Source: JBMOKU01 sp049324315 (GTDB lineage: Bacteria > Bacillota > Clostridia > Peptostreptococcales > Thermotaleaceae). From it: a stretch of DNA of 64,000 nucleotides. Position numbers and translations under genes: made by a program. The number at the start of each line of letters is the position of its first letter. Within the stretch, counting starts at the first letter, position 1. Where the stretch lies: assembly GCA_049324315.1 (NCBI GenBank), contig JBMOKU010000003.1, positions 62,001 to 126,000 on the forward strand, in the 5' to 3' direction. The notes beneath the pieces were generated by a model, which was not told the origin of the DNA, ran no database searches, and saw only the letters and a list, made by a program, of their open reading frames with translations. Below, piece by piece: positions 32,724-41,351 of the stretch.

Positions 32724-34114
32724 TCGCCTTCTCTCCTTTCTACGGAAGCTGAAGCATCGAAGTATTCTCTAAACATCCTGGTTTTAAACGTGTTATATTT
32801 ATTAGCCAACAGTGTATTGGTCACTTCATCGAGAAGTTCTGTGGAGCCTTTGTATCCGACGAAGACCTTCCGCTGGGCACCTACCCTGTCGTGTACCGGA
32901 AAACCTACTCGGACTAAAGGAATATGATCCTTCTCCTCAATAAATCTACCGTCAGAATGTCCTATGAGAATATTAACTTTTCTTTCTATGACATGCTGTC
33001 TTATGGTCTCAAAATCAGTATCTTCCATAATTAACGTATCTTCTAACAACATGTCGTAATTTTCAACTTTGAGTAAGTCCTTTAATCGATTTGTATTTGA
33101 GCCTGTGGCAATCACGCATGGCTTTATGCCGTTTTCCAGGCAAAGCTTCGTAATCCCATATACCATTTCCGGCGATCCGAAGACAGCAGCCCTACCCTCT
33201 GCATTGTATTTATGCGAATCAACCATAGCATCCAGCATACGTCCTCTTTCATCTTGAATAGACTTCGGTATGTATTTATTTGAAATCGTTGATAATATCT
33301 CAATAAACTTATCCGTATTCTCCATACCGATCGGTAATGGACAGCGGTAAAGGGGAACATCATACGCATCTTCAAGATATTTCCCAGGAGAATGCTCATC
33401 CCCTATGAGCAGATCCATTTCAATGGTTGCCCTACTCCCACCCATCTTCCTTATATCCTCAAGTCTCGTACCTCCCTTGGGAAGCCTGTTGTAACTGCTT
33501 TGGTACGGTGCATCTAAGGTTTCTGAACTATCCGGAAAAATCGTATACTTTATTCCGAAAGCTTCAACCATTTCCTTTATATGCCGGATAGAGCCAGGTG
33601 AAATATTTCCTACAATGATATTAACTTTTTCGTTGTTCTCTGAAGGCTTTACTGTCTGCTCCAGGATGCTTCTTAAGGCTGCATAATAGCCTTCATATTG
33701 GGACGCGCCATAACCGGGTGTCGGGACTGTAACGAAATGAATATTTTCTGCCTTTTCTTCTATTTTAAAGTCCTGCACGATTCTGTTAATATCTTCTCCA
33801 ATGGTCTCTGCTAAGCATGTTGTAGCGATACCAATTGCCTTTGGATTATATAGCTTTATTACATTTTTTAATCCCTTCTTTAAGTTTTGCGCCCCCCCAT
33901 AAACGGTTCCTTTTTCATTTAAACACGAAGATGCAATATCAACGGGTTCATTATAATGGGTAGCCATATGTCTTCTGATATAGGTACTACATCCTTGAGA
34001 ACCGTGGAGAATTACCGCACAGCCTTCTATCCCCTTAAATGCTATTGATGCACCCATAGGCATACACATTTTGCATGGGTTTACATTTAAATTAACAAAA
34101 TTTCTGCTTTTCAT
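32720..34114 (-). CDS. nifN: FeMo-co scaffold subunit NifN
   Basis: This 464-residue protein resembles NifK. It has N-P-C-K-M-C-M-P-M-G-A (about 12-22), H-G-S-Q-G-C-S-T-Y-I-R-R-H, and T-T-C-L-A-E-T-I-G-E-D, which keep the cluster-binding Cys positions of the NifEN P-like site. With NifE it forms the scaffold where NifB-co matures by adding Mo and homocitrate. GGAG precedes the ATG at 34114; the upstream frame overlaps the end of nifE. It lies 10 bases after nifE. Confidence 0.92.
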   Translation of the reverse strand: MKSRNFVNLNVNPCKMCMPMGASIAFKGIEGCAVILHGSQGCSTYIRRHMATHYNEPVDIASSCLNEKGTVYGGAQNLKKGLKNVIKLYNPKAIGIATTCLAETIGEDINRIVQDFKIEEKAENIHFVTVPTPGYGASQYEGYYAALRSILEQTVKPSENNEKVNIIVGNISPGSIRHIKEMVEAFGIKYTIFPDSSETLDAPYQSSYNRLPKGGTRLEDIRKMGGSRATIEMDLLIGDEHSPGKYLEDAYDVPLYRCPLPIGMENTDKFIEILSTISNKYIPKSIQDERGRMLDAMVDSHKYNAEGRAAVFGSPEMVYGITKLCLENGIKPCVIATGSNTNRLKDLLKVENYDMLLEDTLIMEDTDFETIRQHVIERKVNILIGHSDGRFIEEKDHIPLVRVGFPVHDRVGAQRKVFVGYKGSTELLDEVTNTLLANKYNTFKTRMFREYFDASASVERREGD

Positions 34115-34124
34115 AGTAACTCTC

Positions 34125-35477
34125 CTATATACTATTTCTGACATATCTCCAAACAGGACTGTTCATCGTCATATCCAGTTCCTTTGCAAAATTTACAGCA
34201 CCTTCAAAACCACAGAGCGGATGCTTCCTTTCATGGTTATGATCTAGAAATGCCACGCCCAACTTATACGCCAGGGGCCTTTCCTTTACACCTCCTACCA
34301 ATACATCTGCGCCATTTTCCTTCATAAACTTCTCTAATTCTATGGGATTTGCATCATCCAGGACAATGGTACCTTCATCAGCCAATTCTTTAATCATTTC
34401 ATACTCCTCTTGGCTGCCTGTCTGCGTACCTACCATGACCGTCCTAATCCCCAGATGATTGAACTGCTTAATTAATGAAATGCCTTTAAATCCTCCGCCA
34501 ACGTAAATGGCAGCACGTTTACCTTTCAATCTTTCACGATAATATGAAAGCTTTTCTTCCACATTCTTTAATTTTGTTGCGATGAGTTCTTCTGTTTTTC
34601 TAATAGTTTCTTGACTACCTACGATAGTTGCTATTTCCCTTAGGGAATATATTGTATCATCCAGTCCAAAGAAACTTACCTTAACAAAGGGTATGTTATA
34701 CATACTTTCCATTTGTTTTGCAAGATACAACATGGATCCGGCGCATTGTACAATATTCAGCTTTCCCCTAGGTGCTTTTCTTATTTCTTCATAGGAACTA
34801 TCACCTGTGAATTTAGCATTGATCTTGATCCCTATTTCCTTGAGATAGTTTTGTATGATCCATATCTCGCCAGCTAAATTGAAATCCCCTAAATAATTTA
34901 TTTCTCCTTCTGCACGGGAATCACAACTATCTTCCATTAGTTTCAATAATGCATCACATGCTGCCCTGTATCCGCTTGATTTGTTCCCCGCAAAACCCGA
35001 AGATTGCACTGGGATCACCTTTATTCCATGTTTTTGCTCAGCAGCCTTACACACAGCTGTTAAATCATCTCCAATAACCCCTACCACACAGGTAGAATAT
35101 ACAAATACAAGCTTCGGGTCATATTTAAAGACGATCTCATCAATTGCACAGGAAAGCTTCTTTTCTCCGCCAAATATTACGTCTTTTTCTCTAATGTCTG
35201 TAGAAAAGCTGTTTCTATAGACTTCTTCTCCACTACTTAAGCTTCCTCGGATATCCCAGGTATAGCTTGCACATCCGATGGGTCCATGGACAATGTGATA
35301 AGCATCTGTTATCGGATTCAGTACAACCCTGGCACCGCAATATACACAAGCTCTTTGGCTCACAGAGCCTGCTACACTGTGCTGATCACACTGTATCTTT
35401 TTATCCTTGAATTTAGAGTTGCATATAATCGAATCCTGTCTTTCCTCTAAGGTTTCTATTTTAAATGCTTCCGTCAT
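34125..35477 (-). CDS. nifE: FeMo-co scaffold subunit NifE
   Basis: This 450-residue protein resembles NifD. It has A-C-V-Y-C-G-A-R-V-V-L (about 44), V-H-G-P-I-G-C-A-S-Y-T-W (about 65-76), and S-T-C-V-V-G-V-I-G-D-D. The Cys in V-Q-C-A-G-S-M (about 240) corresponds to the FeMo-co ligand Cys of NifD and is used to hold the precursor. GGGAGGGGG precedes the ATG. A 140-base gap with a large palindrome separates it from nifK. Confidence 0.92.
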   Translation of the reverse strand: MTEAFKIETLEERQDSIICNSKFKDKKIQCDQHSVAGSVSQRACVYCGARVVLNPITDAYHIVHGPIGCASYTWDIRGSLSSGEEVYRNSFSTDIREKDVIFGGEKKLSCAIDEIVFKYDPKLVFVYSTCVVGVIGDDLTAVCKAAEQKHGIKVIPVQSSGFAGNKSSGYRAACDALLKLMEDSCDSRAEGEINYLGDFNLAGEIWIIQNYLKEIGIKINAKFTGDSSYEEIRKAPRGKLNIVQCAGSMLYLAKQMESMYNIPFVKVSFFGLDDTIYSLREIATIVGSQETIRKTEELIATKLKNVEEKLSYYRERLKGKRAAIYVGGGFKGISLIKQFNHLGIRTVMVGTQTGSQEEYEMIKELADEGTIVLDDANPIELEKFMKENGADVLVGGVKERPLAYKLGVAFLDHNHERKHPLCGFEGAVNFAKELDMTMNSPVWRYVRNSI

Positions 35478-35503
35478 ATTTCCCCCTCCCAGAAATCAGG
35501 GCA

Positions 35504-35604
35504 GTGCCATGGGGACAGTCGCAGTGCCTTGGGGACGGTTCGTCTGGCACACATGCTTTTCGTGTGCCTGAGGAACTGTCCCCATGGCACCTTCCCCAAG
35601 GCAC
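35504..35604. repeat. large nested palindrome inserted between nifK and nifE
   Basis: Arm 1a GTGCCATGGGGACAGT (35504-35519) is the exact complement of 35575-35590. Arm 1b GTGCCTTGGGGA (35524-35535) is the exact complement of 35593-35604. At the centre GGCACAC pairs with GTGTGCC. Arms 1a and 1b are themselves near copies, so the element is a tandem-and-inverted array typical of REP/MITE-like repeats. It occupies nearly the whole nifK-nifE gap. Confidence 0.85.
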
Positions 35605-35617
35605 ATCCCCAAGAGCA

Positions 35618-36982
35618 CTACATGACTAATTCAAAATCCTCGTCTTCACATTCCCTATCATACTTATCAAGAAAAGCTGTACTAATTTTTTCAATGATCC
35701 TAATAGCACCCCTATAACCCACCGTTGGAAAATAACTATGTCCCACCCTATCTAAAATGGGAAAACCGATTCGAACGAGAGGAATATTCTCTGCCCTGGA
35801 TATATATTTGCCGTAGGTATTTCCAATCAAGATATCTACCGGATCATTTTTTATCCATTGGTGCAGTTGGAACAGATCTCCAGCCTCCTTCACGTGTCCT
35901 TCTATCCCTGCATCTTTTAGTATTTTTTCAACCTCTTTTGTAAATGCTTTGCCGGGCGTTCCCGTCAAGACGTGAATAGGTTTCATTCCAAGACTAATCA
36001 CGAATTGTGTTAATGCTATCACGGTATCGGGGTCTCCGAATATTGCAGCTTTTTTTCCATGATAATGCTGATGAATATCGATCATTAGATCCACCAACTG
36101 TCCTCTTTCTTCCTCCAATTCATAGGGAATGGAGTTTCCTGACAATCGGGCCATCTTCATGATTAGGTCATCTGTATATTGTATACCGATAGGAATATTC
36201 AAAACATGTGGTGTCACACCGCACTTTGTATCAAGTTCATATGCCGCTGCTTTAGACGCAAAGGAACCTAATGCAATGGTTGCTTTTGATTTCCCGGATT
36301 CTTGAATATGCTCTATCTTGGTTCCTCCTTTAGGATACATATCGTACTTACCCGTATTGGGCGCGTCAACAACCCCGCTGGTATCAGGGAACATGATATA
36401 ATCCAGACCCATTAATTTTGCAATTCTTTTTATTTCTCTCATATCGCTGGGTTCTACATAGCCCGGTATTATATTTACTTTCTTGCTTGTTTCGATACAT
36501 TCTCCTCCAGCTAAATATGTTACCATTGCCTTCACCATATTTGAAAATCCTGTAACATGAGATCCCACATAACTGGGCGTATTGGCATGGATAACTATTT
36601 TCCCCGCAGGTATATCCGTTGCATTAACGATGGCTTGTATATCGTCGCCTATGGTTTCCGATAAGCACGTGGTATTGATTGCAATTACGTCCGGATCATA
36701 TATGTGAAAAACATTCTTTATACCAGTTTGAAGGTTAACTCTACCGCCAAAAACGGAGGCTCCCTCTGTAAAAGAACTGGTTGATGCCATGATTGGATCT
36801 CTAAAATGCCTGGTAAGATGCATTCTGTGATAGGAGCAGCATCCTTGCGAACCATGGCTGTGTGGTAAACATCTATGAATCCCCAGGGCTGCATACATTG
36901 CCCCAATAGGTTGGCAAGTTTTTGCCGGATTTATGACCAATGACTTTCTGTCGGCTATCTCTTTTGGGGTTAATTCTAACAT
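35618..36982 (-). CDS. nifK: nitrogenase MoFe protein beta chain
   Basis: This 454-residue subunit has P-cluster cysteines in K-T-C-Q-P-I-G-A (about 23), H-G-S-Q-G-C-C-S-Y (about 48) and T-T-C-L-S-E-T-I-G-D-D (about 106). It lacks the roughly 50-residue N-terminal extension of proteobacterial NifK, as in Clostridium pasteurianum. With NifD it forms the alpha2beta2 dinitrogenase. GGAGG precedes the ATG. It lies 10 bases after nifD. Confidence 0.95.
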   Translation of the reverse strand: MLELTPKEIADRKSLVINPAKTCQPIGAMYAALGIHRCLPHSHGSQGCCSYHRMHLTRHFRDPIMASTSSFTEGASVFGGRVNLQTGIKNVFHIYDPDVIAINTTCLSETIGDDIQAIVNATDIPAGKIVIHANTPSYVGSHVTGFSNMVKAMVTYLAGGECIETSKKVNIIPGYVEPSDMREIKRIAKLMGLDYIMFPDTSGVVDAPNTGKYDMYPKGGTKIEHIQESGKSKATIALGSFASKAAAYELDTKCGVTPHVLNIPIGIQYTDDLIMKMARLSGNSIPYELEEERGQLVDLMIDIHQHYHGKKAAIFGDPDTVIALTQFVISLGMKPIHVLTGTPGKAFTKEVEKILKDAGIEGHVKEAGDLFQLHQWIKNDPVDILIGNTYGKYISRAENIPLVRIGFPILDRVGHSYFPTVGYRGAIRIIEKISTAFLDKYDRECEDEDFELVM

Positions 36983-36992
36983 GCTATACCTC

Positions 36993-38582
36993 CTAACCTT
37001 GAATTTTTCCTTCTAGTATGGGTTCCTTTTTCCATGGTGGAACCATATAACGCCATGCCGGCGTAAAAATTCCTGCGGCAACATCCCTGGCAAAATTTAC
37101 AGCTCCTTTAAAACCTGCATAGGGCCCGCTATAATCGTAGGAATGCATTTGTTTTGAATAAATACCCATTTTATGAATGGCGTACTTATCTTTTACGCCT
37201 GAACCAAATATATCGGGTTTCAGGATCTTAATAAACGCTTCTGTTTCATAATGGTTTAAATCGTCGATAATAACAGATCCGTCTTTTGCGTGCTTAATCA
37301 GACCTTGATAATCTCCTAAAGGTAGTTCTTTTTTAAGCGCTTCATATTTTTCCGGAGAAAGATATAGCTTGTAATTCTTTTCATCCTTCTCGATTTCCAG
37401 TTCCTCGACGTTTCTGCTGTCCGCATCAACTTTAATATCCGGTAATACATCTCTACCTTCATAATCATCTCTGTGACCAAATTCGTACCCTGCCAAAACC
37501 GTTTCTATTCCAAGATCATTAAATAAGTCTTGATAATGATGAGCTCTAGATCCACCGACAAACAGCATAGCCGTTTTTCCCTCACACATCTTTCGATAGA
37601 ATGCTATATCCTCATCTAAATCAGCCAATTCTTCAGCAATCACTTCCTCTGTTTTTTGAATTAACGGTTCATCTCCAAAGTATTTGGCCATATTACGCAG
37701 TGTCTCAATGATTGAATTAATCCCAATAAAATTAACCTTCAACCATGGTGTGCCGTATTTTGTTTCAATCATCTCAGCTATATAGTTGATGGAACGGTGG
37801 CATTGTACAAGATTTAAATCGGCTTTATGGGCATTTTTCAATCGCTGATAGCTTCCGTTGCCGGTCATGGTAGAAATGATATTGTATCCGATTTTATTCA
37901 AGATCCTTGCGATTTCCCATTCATCTCCACCGATATTGTATTCTCCCAAAATATTGATAGAATATTTGGGGACCTCTTCATCTCCGGTTCCGATAACGTG
38001 CTGCATTAACCCGTTATTGGCGATGTGATGCCCTGCAGATTGGCTTACACCTTTATACCCTTCACAGTTAAAAGCCAGCACCTTAACACCATACTTTTCT
38101 TCCGCCTCTTGGGCGACAGCCCCTATATCGTCTCCGATGAGCCCTACCGGACAAGTAGCACTAATCGTAATGGCTTCGGGATTAAATATCTTTACGGCTT
38201 CTTCGATTGCCTGCTTCAAAGCCTTCTCGCCACCAAAGACAATATCTTTTTCTTGCATATCTGTGGTAAAGCAATAATTCAAAAAATTCTTTTCTCCTTT
38301 TGCAGCTTTACCCTTATTTCTTCTTGTGCCCCAAGAATAGTATGAGCATCCCACAGGTCCATGTACGATATGAACCATATCGATGATGGGTCCTAATACA
38401 ACACCTTTGCACCCTGCAAAACAACATCCTCTGTTGGTAATGATTCCCGGAACCGTTCGTGTGTTTGCCGTAATTTCCTGGGTATTACAACCATCTTTCA
38501 CCAACATATGTTTCTTTCTATTCTTCATTACCTTAGAAGGGTAAGCATTTAATACCTTATCCATTGCCTGTAAAATGTCCAT
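36993..38582 (-). CDS. nifD: nitrogenase MoFe protein alpha chain
   Basis: This is a 529-residue catalytic subunit. P-cluster Cys are in R-G-C-C-F-A-G-C-K, H-G-P-V-G-C-S-Y-Y-S-W and A-T-C-P-V-G-L-I-G-D-D. FeMo-co ligands are Cys in V-Q-C-H-R-S-I-N-Y and His in K-Q-M-H-S-Y-D-Y-S-G-P-Y. A charged insertion of about 50 residues (near 370-425, after G-H-R-D-D-Y-E-G-R-D) is the clostridial NifD insertion. Together with nifE, nifN and nifB, this supports a molybdenum rather than a V or Fe-only enzyme. The start is the ATG at 38582 after GAGGTG. Confidence 0.95.
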   Translation of the reverse strand: MDILQAMDKVLNAYPSKVMKNRKKHMLVKDGCNTQEITANTRTVPGIITNRGCCFAGCKGVVLGPIIDMVHIVHGPVGCSYYSWGTRRNKGKAAKGEKNFLNYCFTTDMQEKDIVFGGEKALKQAIEEAVKIFNPEAITISATCPVGLIGDDIGAVAQEAEEKYGVKVLAFNCEGYKGVSQSAGHHIANNGLMQHVIGTGDEEVPKYSINILGEYNIGGDEWEIARILNKIGYNIISTMTGNGSYQRLKNAHKADLNLVQCHRSINYIAEMIETKYGTPWLKVNFIGINSIIETLRNMAKYFGDEPLIQKTEEVIAEELADLDEDIAFYRKMCEGKTAMLFVGGSRAHHYQDLFNDLGIETVLAGYEFGHRDDYEGRDVLPDIKVDADSRNVEELEIEKDEKNYKLYLSPEKYEALKKELPLGDYQGLIKHAKDGSVIIDDLNHYETEAFIKILKPDIFGSGVKDKYAIHKMGIYSKQMHSYDYSGPYAGFKGAVNFARDVAAGIFTPAWRYMVPPWKKEPILEGKIQG

Positions 38583-38610
38583 TGCTTTCACCTCTTTCAT
38601 TTTTCAGCCC

Positions 38611-38994
38611 TTAAATTGCTTCGCTTCCTCTTTCTCCTGTTCTAACCCTTATTACTTCCTCAACAGGGACGACAAAGATTTTTCCGTCTCCCATATTTCC
38701 TGTTTGATTAACCTCGATGACCATATCAATAATTTTTTTGACATCATCATCATTTGCCACAATAGATATGAGCCGTTTTGGTATCAATCGGTGTTGTTCT
38801 GAAATAACCTCGGCTTTATTGACAGAATCCAACTGCTGCCCATCAAGTAATAACTCTATCAGCTCATAATCAACCTTTTTCTTTCCCCGTCCTGCTACTT
38901 TCATACAGTTAAAAGCAGGAAATCCGGCTAACGCAAGGGCCTCTTTCGTTTTATTGATCATATTCATGCGAACGATTATCATAACTTCCTTCAT
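38611..38994 (-). CDS. nifI2: PII-like nitrogenase regulator NifI2
   Basis: This is a 127-residue PII paralogue with a T-loop longer than GlnK's (about 38-66, K-V-D-Y-E-L-I-E-L-L-L) and the conserved G-N-M-G-D-G-K-I-F-V. NifI1-NifI2 complexes in methanogens and clostridia bind dinitrogenase directly and inhibit it when 2-oxoglutarate is low (ammonium switch-off). It lies 15 bases after nifI1 and 28 bases before nifD. Confidence 0.92.
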   Translation of the reverse strand: MKEVMIIVRMNMINKTKEALALAGFPAFNCMKVAGRGKKKVDYELIELLLDGQQLDSVNKAEVISEQHRLIPKRLISIVANDDDVKKIIDMVIEVNQTGNMGDGKIFVVPVEEVIRVRTGERGSEAI

Positions 38995-39009
38995 TGAACA
39001 ACGCCTCCT

Positions 39010-39336
39010 CTAGAGTTCCTTCTTTCCGCTGCTAATGGTATATACTTCTTCTACATCATTAACAAATATCTTACCGTCTCCGAAGGCTCCTCCGTTGCTG
39101 CTTATGGCATTTTTCATAATAATATTGACAACCATATCTTTGTTTTCATCATCAACAATGATCATCAACATTTCCTTTGGTATCTCATCATAACAGATGT
39201 TACCTACCTTCACGCCTCTCTGTTTACCTCTGCCAACTACATCTATTTTCGTAACAGCCGGAAAATCGGCATCTCTTAATTCGTTTAATACATTTTCAGC
39301 CTTTTCAGGTCTTACAATTGCCCTTATCATCTTCAT
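39010..39336 (-). CDS. nifI1: PII-like nitrogenase regulator NifI1
   Basis: This is a 108-residue PII paralogue: M-K-M-I-R-A-I-V-R-P-E-K, V-V-G-R-G-K-Q-R-G-V-K-V-G, and F-G-D-G-K-I-F-V-N-D. The T-loop is short. It is the partner of NifI2. GGAGG lies 8 bases before the ATG at 39336; the GTG nine bases upstream sits on the ribosome site. A structured 215-base gap separates it from nifH. Confidence 0.92.
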   Translation of the reverse strand: MKMIRAIVRPEKAENVLNELRDADFPAVTKIDVVGRGKQRGVKVGNICYDEIPKEMLMIIVDDENKDMVVNIIMKNAISSNGGAFGDGKIFVNDVEEVYTISSGKKEL

Positions 39337-39450
39337 AATCTGCACCTCCCATGAAATTTATATCATCTTCAGACGCATATGCTTAATATTTTATTTGTTT
39401 TTTTCTATGATTACGTTTGACTTTTACTGTAGAGAATTGTATAATAGGAT

Positions 39451-39550
39451 ACAACAACTCAGCGTGAGGATATTTTTTTGACCCTCAGGGAAAACATTTT
39501 CTTATTTTTAGGAGATAAGAAAACTGTTTAAAAAATTTATCCTCATGTTG
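39451..39550 (-). other. structured RNA element between nifH and nifI1
   Basis: Outer arms GAGGATA (39466-39472) and TATCCTC (39538-39544) enclose TTTTCTTAT/ATAAGAAAA (39497-39505 with 39515-39523) and a CCCTGAGGG-type hairpin (39482-39490). The ends also offer ACAAC/GTTGT. It begins at the nifH stop codon. This fits an mRNA processing or stability element that raises nifH over nifDK, or a partial terminator. The remaining bases 39346-39450 show nothing else. Confidence 0.55.
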
Positions 39551-39551
39551 T

Positions 39552-40376
39552 TTATGCTACACTTAAAAATCCATACTCCATAAGGATTTCTTCTAGCCTT
39601 TCTTGCGTCATTGGCTTTGGTATGACGAACATTTTATTTCCGTCTATGGCTTTTGCCAATGCTCTGTACTCATCTGCCTGTGCAGCCGTCGGATCGTATT
39701 CTATGACGGTTTTTTTGTTGATCTCTGCATGTTGAACAACATTGTCTCTGGGAACAAAGTGTATTAATTGTGTGCCCAATTCTTCAGCAAAAGCCTTTAG
39801 CATTTCATATTCATTGTCTACTTTACGGCTGTTACATATGATGCCGCCCAATCTCGTACCGCCTGTTTTAGCATATTTTTGAATCCCTTTGGAAATGTTA
39901 TTTGCAGCATACATCGCCATCATCTCTCCACTGGCAACGATATAAATTTCTTGGGCTTTACCTTCTCGAATCGGCATGGCAAATCCACCGCAGACAACAT
40001 CGCCCAATACATCATAGAAAACATAATCCAGTTCTGCTTCATAAGCTTTTAAGCTCTCAAGCAAATTGATAGATGTTATGATCCCTCTACCTGCACAGCC
40101 AACACCAGGCTCTGGTCCCCCAGATTCTACACATTTGATTCCTCCAAAACCGACTTTCATGATTTCATCCAGCTCCACATCATCCCCTTCTTCTCTCAAA
40201 GTGTCCAGAACGGTTCTTTGCGCCAATCCACCCAATACCAATCTTGTGGAGTCTGCCTTTGGATCACATCCGACAATCATAATTTTTTTGCCCATTTCGG
40301 CAAGGGCAGAAGTTAGATTTTGCGTGGTCGTAGATTTTCCTATACCACCTTTTCCATAAATTGCGATTTGTCTCAT
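39552..40376 (-). CDS. nifH: nitrogenase iron protein NifH
   Basis: This 274-residue dinitrogenase reductase has a Walker A loop G-K-G-G-I-G-K-S-T (8-16), the [4Fe-4S] Cys in G-V-G-C-A-G-R-G-I-I (with the Arg used for ADP-ribosylation elsewhere) and D-V-V-C-G-G-F-A-M-P-I-R. Electrons pass from it to NifDK with ATP hydrolysis. The start is the ATG at 40376, giving the canonical M-R-Q-I-A-I-Y-G-K-G-G-I-G; the longer frame lies in the leader. It is first in the nif operon, behind a promoter and a leader terminator. Confidence 0.96.
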   Translation of the reverse strand: MRQIAIYGKGGIGKSTTTQNLTSALAEMGKKIMIVGCDPKADSTRLVLGGLAQRTVLDTLREEGDDVELDEIMKVGFGGIKCVESGGPEPGVGCAGRGIITSINLLESLKAYEAELDYVFYDVLGDVVCGGFAMPIREGKAQEIYIVASGEMMAMYAANNISKGIQKYAKTGGTRLGGIICNSRKVDNEYEMLKAFAEELGTQLIHFVPRDNVVQHAEINKKTVIEYDPTAAQADEYRALAKAIDGNKMFVIPKPMTQERLEEILMEYGFLSVA

Positions 40377-40436
40377 ACGATCATCCCTTCTTTTTTTATT
40401 TGAAAGCAATGAATATTGCCTTCTGTCAATTTGAAT

Positions 40437-40495
40437 AAAAAAAATGAGATCTACATAACAAGCCCTTGAACCTGTTATAAGACCTCATTGTCTTA
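40437..40495 (-). promoter_or_regulatory. nifH leader: hexaloop hairpin mutually exclusive with a terminator
   Basis: RNA stem UAAGAC/GUCUUA with loop AAUGAG (40478-40495) has A1 and G4 of the ANTAR hexaloop rule. The loop and 3' arm (AAUGAGGUCUUAUAACAGG) pair alternatively with CUUGUUAUGUAGAUCUCAUU, giving a terminator followed by UUUUUUUU (plus-strand A-run 40437-40444). The architecture equals that of glnA and amtB although the sequence differs. If real, it gates the entire nif operon. Confidence 0.7.
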
Positions 40496-40550
40496 ACCGA
40501 TTATTATTAAATTTTTGTTGAACTTAACATTATTCTCTGATATGTATCTA

Positions 40551-40579
40551 ATAATACCATAGGATAGAAATTCAAGCAA
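40551..40579 (-). promoter_or_regulatory. nifH promoter
   Basis: Minus strand: TTGCTT (40574-40579), 17 bases, TATTAT (40551-40556). It is sigma-A-like, and no sigma-54 (GG-N10-GC) site was seen. The start would be about 50 bases before the leader hairpin. Confidence 0.65.
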
Positions 40580-40739
40580 TATTATTTTTTGAATTTTTTG
40601 ATTTTTTTGTACATTCCATACATTATACACGTATATCTTTCTATTGTTTTTGACATTCTTCCTTCTTTTTCGTATTGCTAAGAAATTAGTCACAGGTAGG
40701 CACAATCTTAATATAATACTAATAAAGGGAGGGAGTATA

Positions 40740-40862
40740 TTGTCTGGAAATGGAGATTCTAACGTTTGTTTGCTTTGGGTTATTGTATTGGGTTTGGTAT
40801 TCATCTTAGGAACGGGTCGCGGCGTAGCCGAACCAGGGGAACCGGCAATTATTATACCATAG
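40740..40862 (+). CDS. small hydrophobic protein (40 residues)
   Basis: AAGGGAGGGAG precedes a TTG at 40740. The product reads S-G-N-G-D-S-N-V-C then one hydrophobic helix (L-L-W-V-I-V-L-G-L-V-F-I-L-G-T-G) and a short G/E/P tail. It resembles the one at 41987 in length and layout (Asp/Asn-rich start, single helix), so both likely belong to the YjcZ-like class of tiny sporulation-associated membrane proteins. It is 30 bases upstream of the next gene. Confidence 0.55.
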   Translation: MSGNGDSNVCLLWVIVLGLVFILGTGRGVAEPGEPAIIIP

Positions 40863-40892
40863 TAATGAAAGAGTGATTAAGGGGGCGTTACC

Positions 40893-41240
40893 GTGTTTTC
40901 ACCTGATCAGTTGGATGCACTAATGAAAGAGGCTATGGCTGAATTAGACAAGCAGGACAATAGTAAAGGACAGGGCAGAACAAGACGAAACAATGGATCA
41001 ACTGGAAAACTTAACTTAACCCCTGCACAGGCCCTTATCATCATAGGCTTTTTAACAGGAACCTTAACTGTATTCTCCGTTTTAGTGGATGCAAATCAGT
41101 TAGTTAGTATCGTTCTTCAAGGTTCCTTGAAAAGTGATACAAAAAATGCACAAAAAAATGAACTGGATAACCTGCTGGCTCAGCTTGGAGACAAATCTTT
41201 TGATGATGTTCTCAAAGCCATGCTGAAAAGAATCACATAG
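40893..41240 (+). CDS. small membrane protein, paralogue A
   Basis: This is a 115-residue protein with a polar N-terminal helix (L-D-A-L-M-K-E-A-M-A-E-L-D), a basic linker, a hydrophobic segment (about 45-65: A-L-I-I-I-G-F-L-T-G-T-L-T-V-F-S-V), then V-D-A-N-Q-L-V-S-I-V and a C-terminal helix (F-D-D-V-L-K-A-M-L-K-R-I). It is clearly paralogous to 41587-41892, sharing T-x-F-S-V-x-V-D-A-N-x-x-V-S-I-V and the K-R-I end. The GTG start follows GGGGGCG. The function is unknown. Confidence 0.62.
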   Translation: MFSPDQLDALMKEAMAELDKQDNSKGQGRTRRNNGSTGKLNLTPAQALIIIGFLTGTLTVFSVLVDANQLVSIVLQGSLKSDTKNAQKNELDNLLAQLGDKSFDDVLKAMLKRIT

Positions 41241-41328
41241 CATCCTTGCTCAATTCGGTACTCTCCCCAAAATTGAAACCTTTTTATTAACAAATTCAAG
41301 TGAGAAATATCGCACTGCACTGCATAAG

Positions 41329-41351
41329 CTCTGGAAATCAAATATCCAGAG
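41329..41351 (+). terminator. possible terminator hairpin
   Basis: CTCTGGA pairs with TCCAGAG around AATCAAATA, followed by TTCATTATTATT. It is the only structure I see in the 346-base gap 41241-41586. Confidence 0.4.

Noticed and set aside
36993..38582. Vanadium- or iron-only nitrogenase (vnfD/anfD)
   Set aside because: There is no vnfG/anfG gene between the D and K genes, and full nifEN follow. The charged insertion in NifD is typical of clostridial Mo enzymes.
40545..40640. NifA/sigma-54 type nif promoter
   Set aside because: No GG-N10-GC element or TGT-N10-ACA activator site was recognised. A sigma-A-like promoter fits the position instead.
40493..40804. 103-residue minus-strand ORF upstream of nifH
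   Set aside because: It overlaps the nifH promoter and leader terminator, is low complexity (N/I/K-rich) and has no ribosome site.
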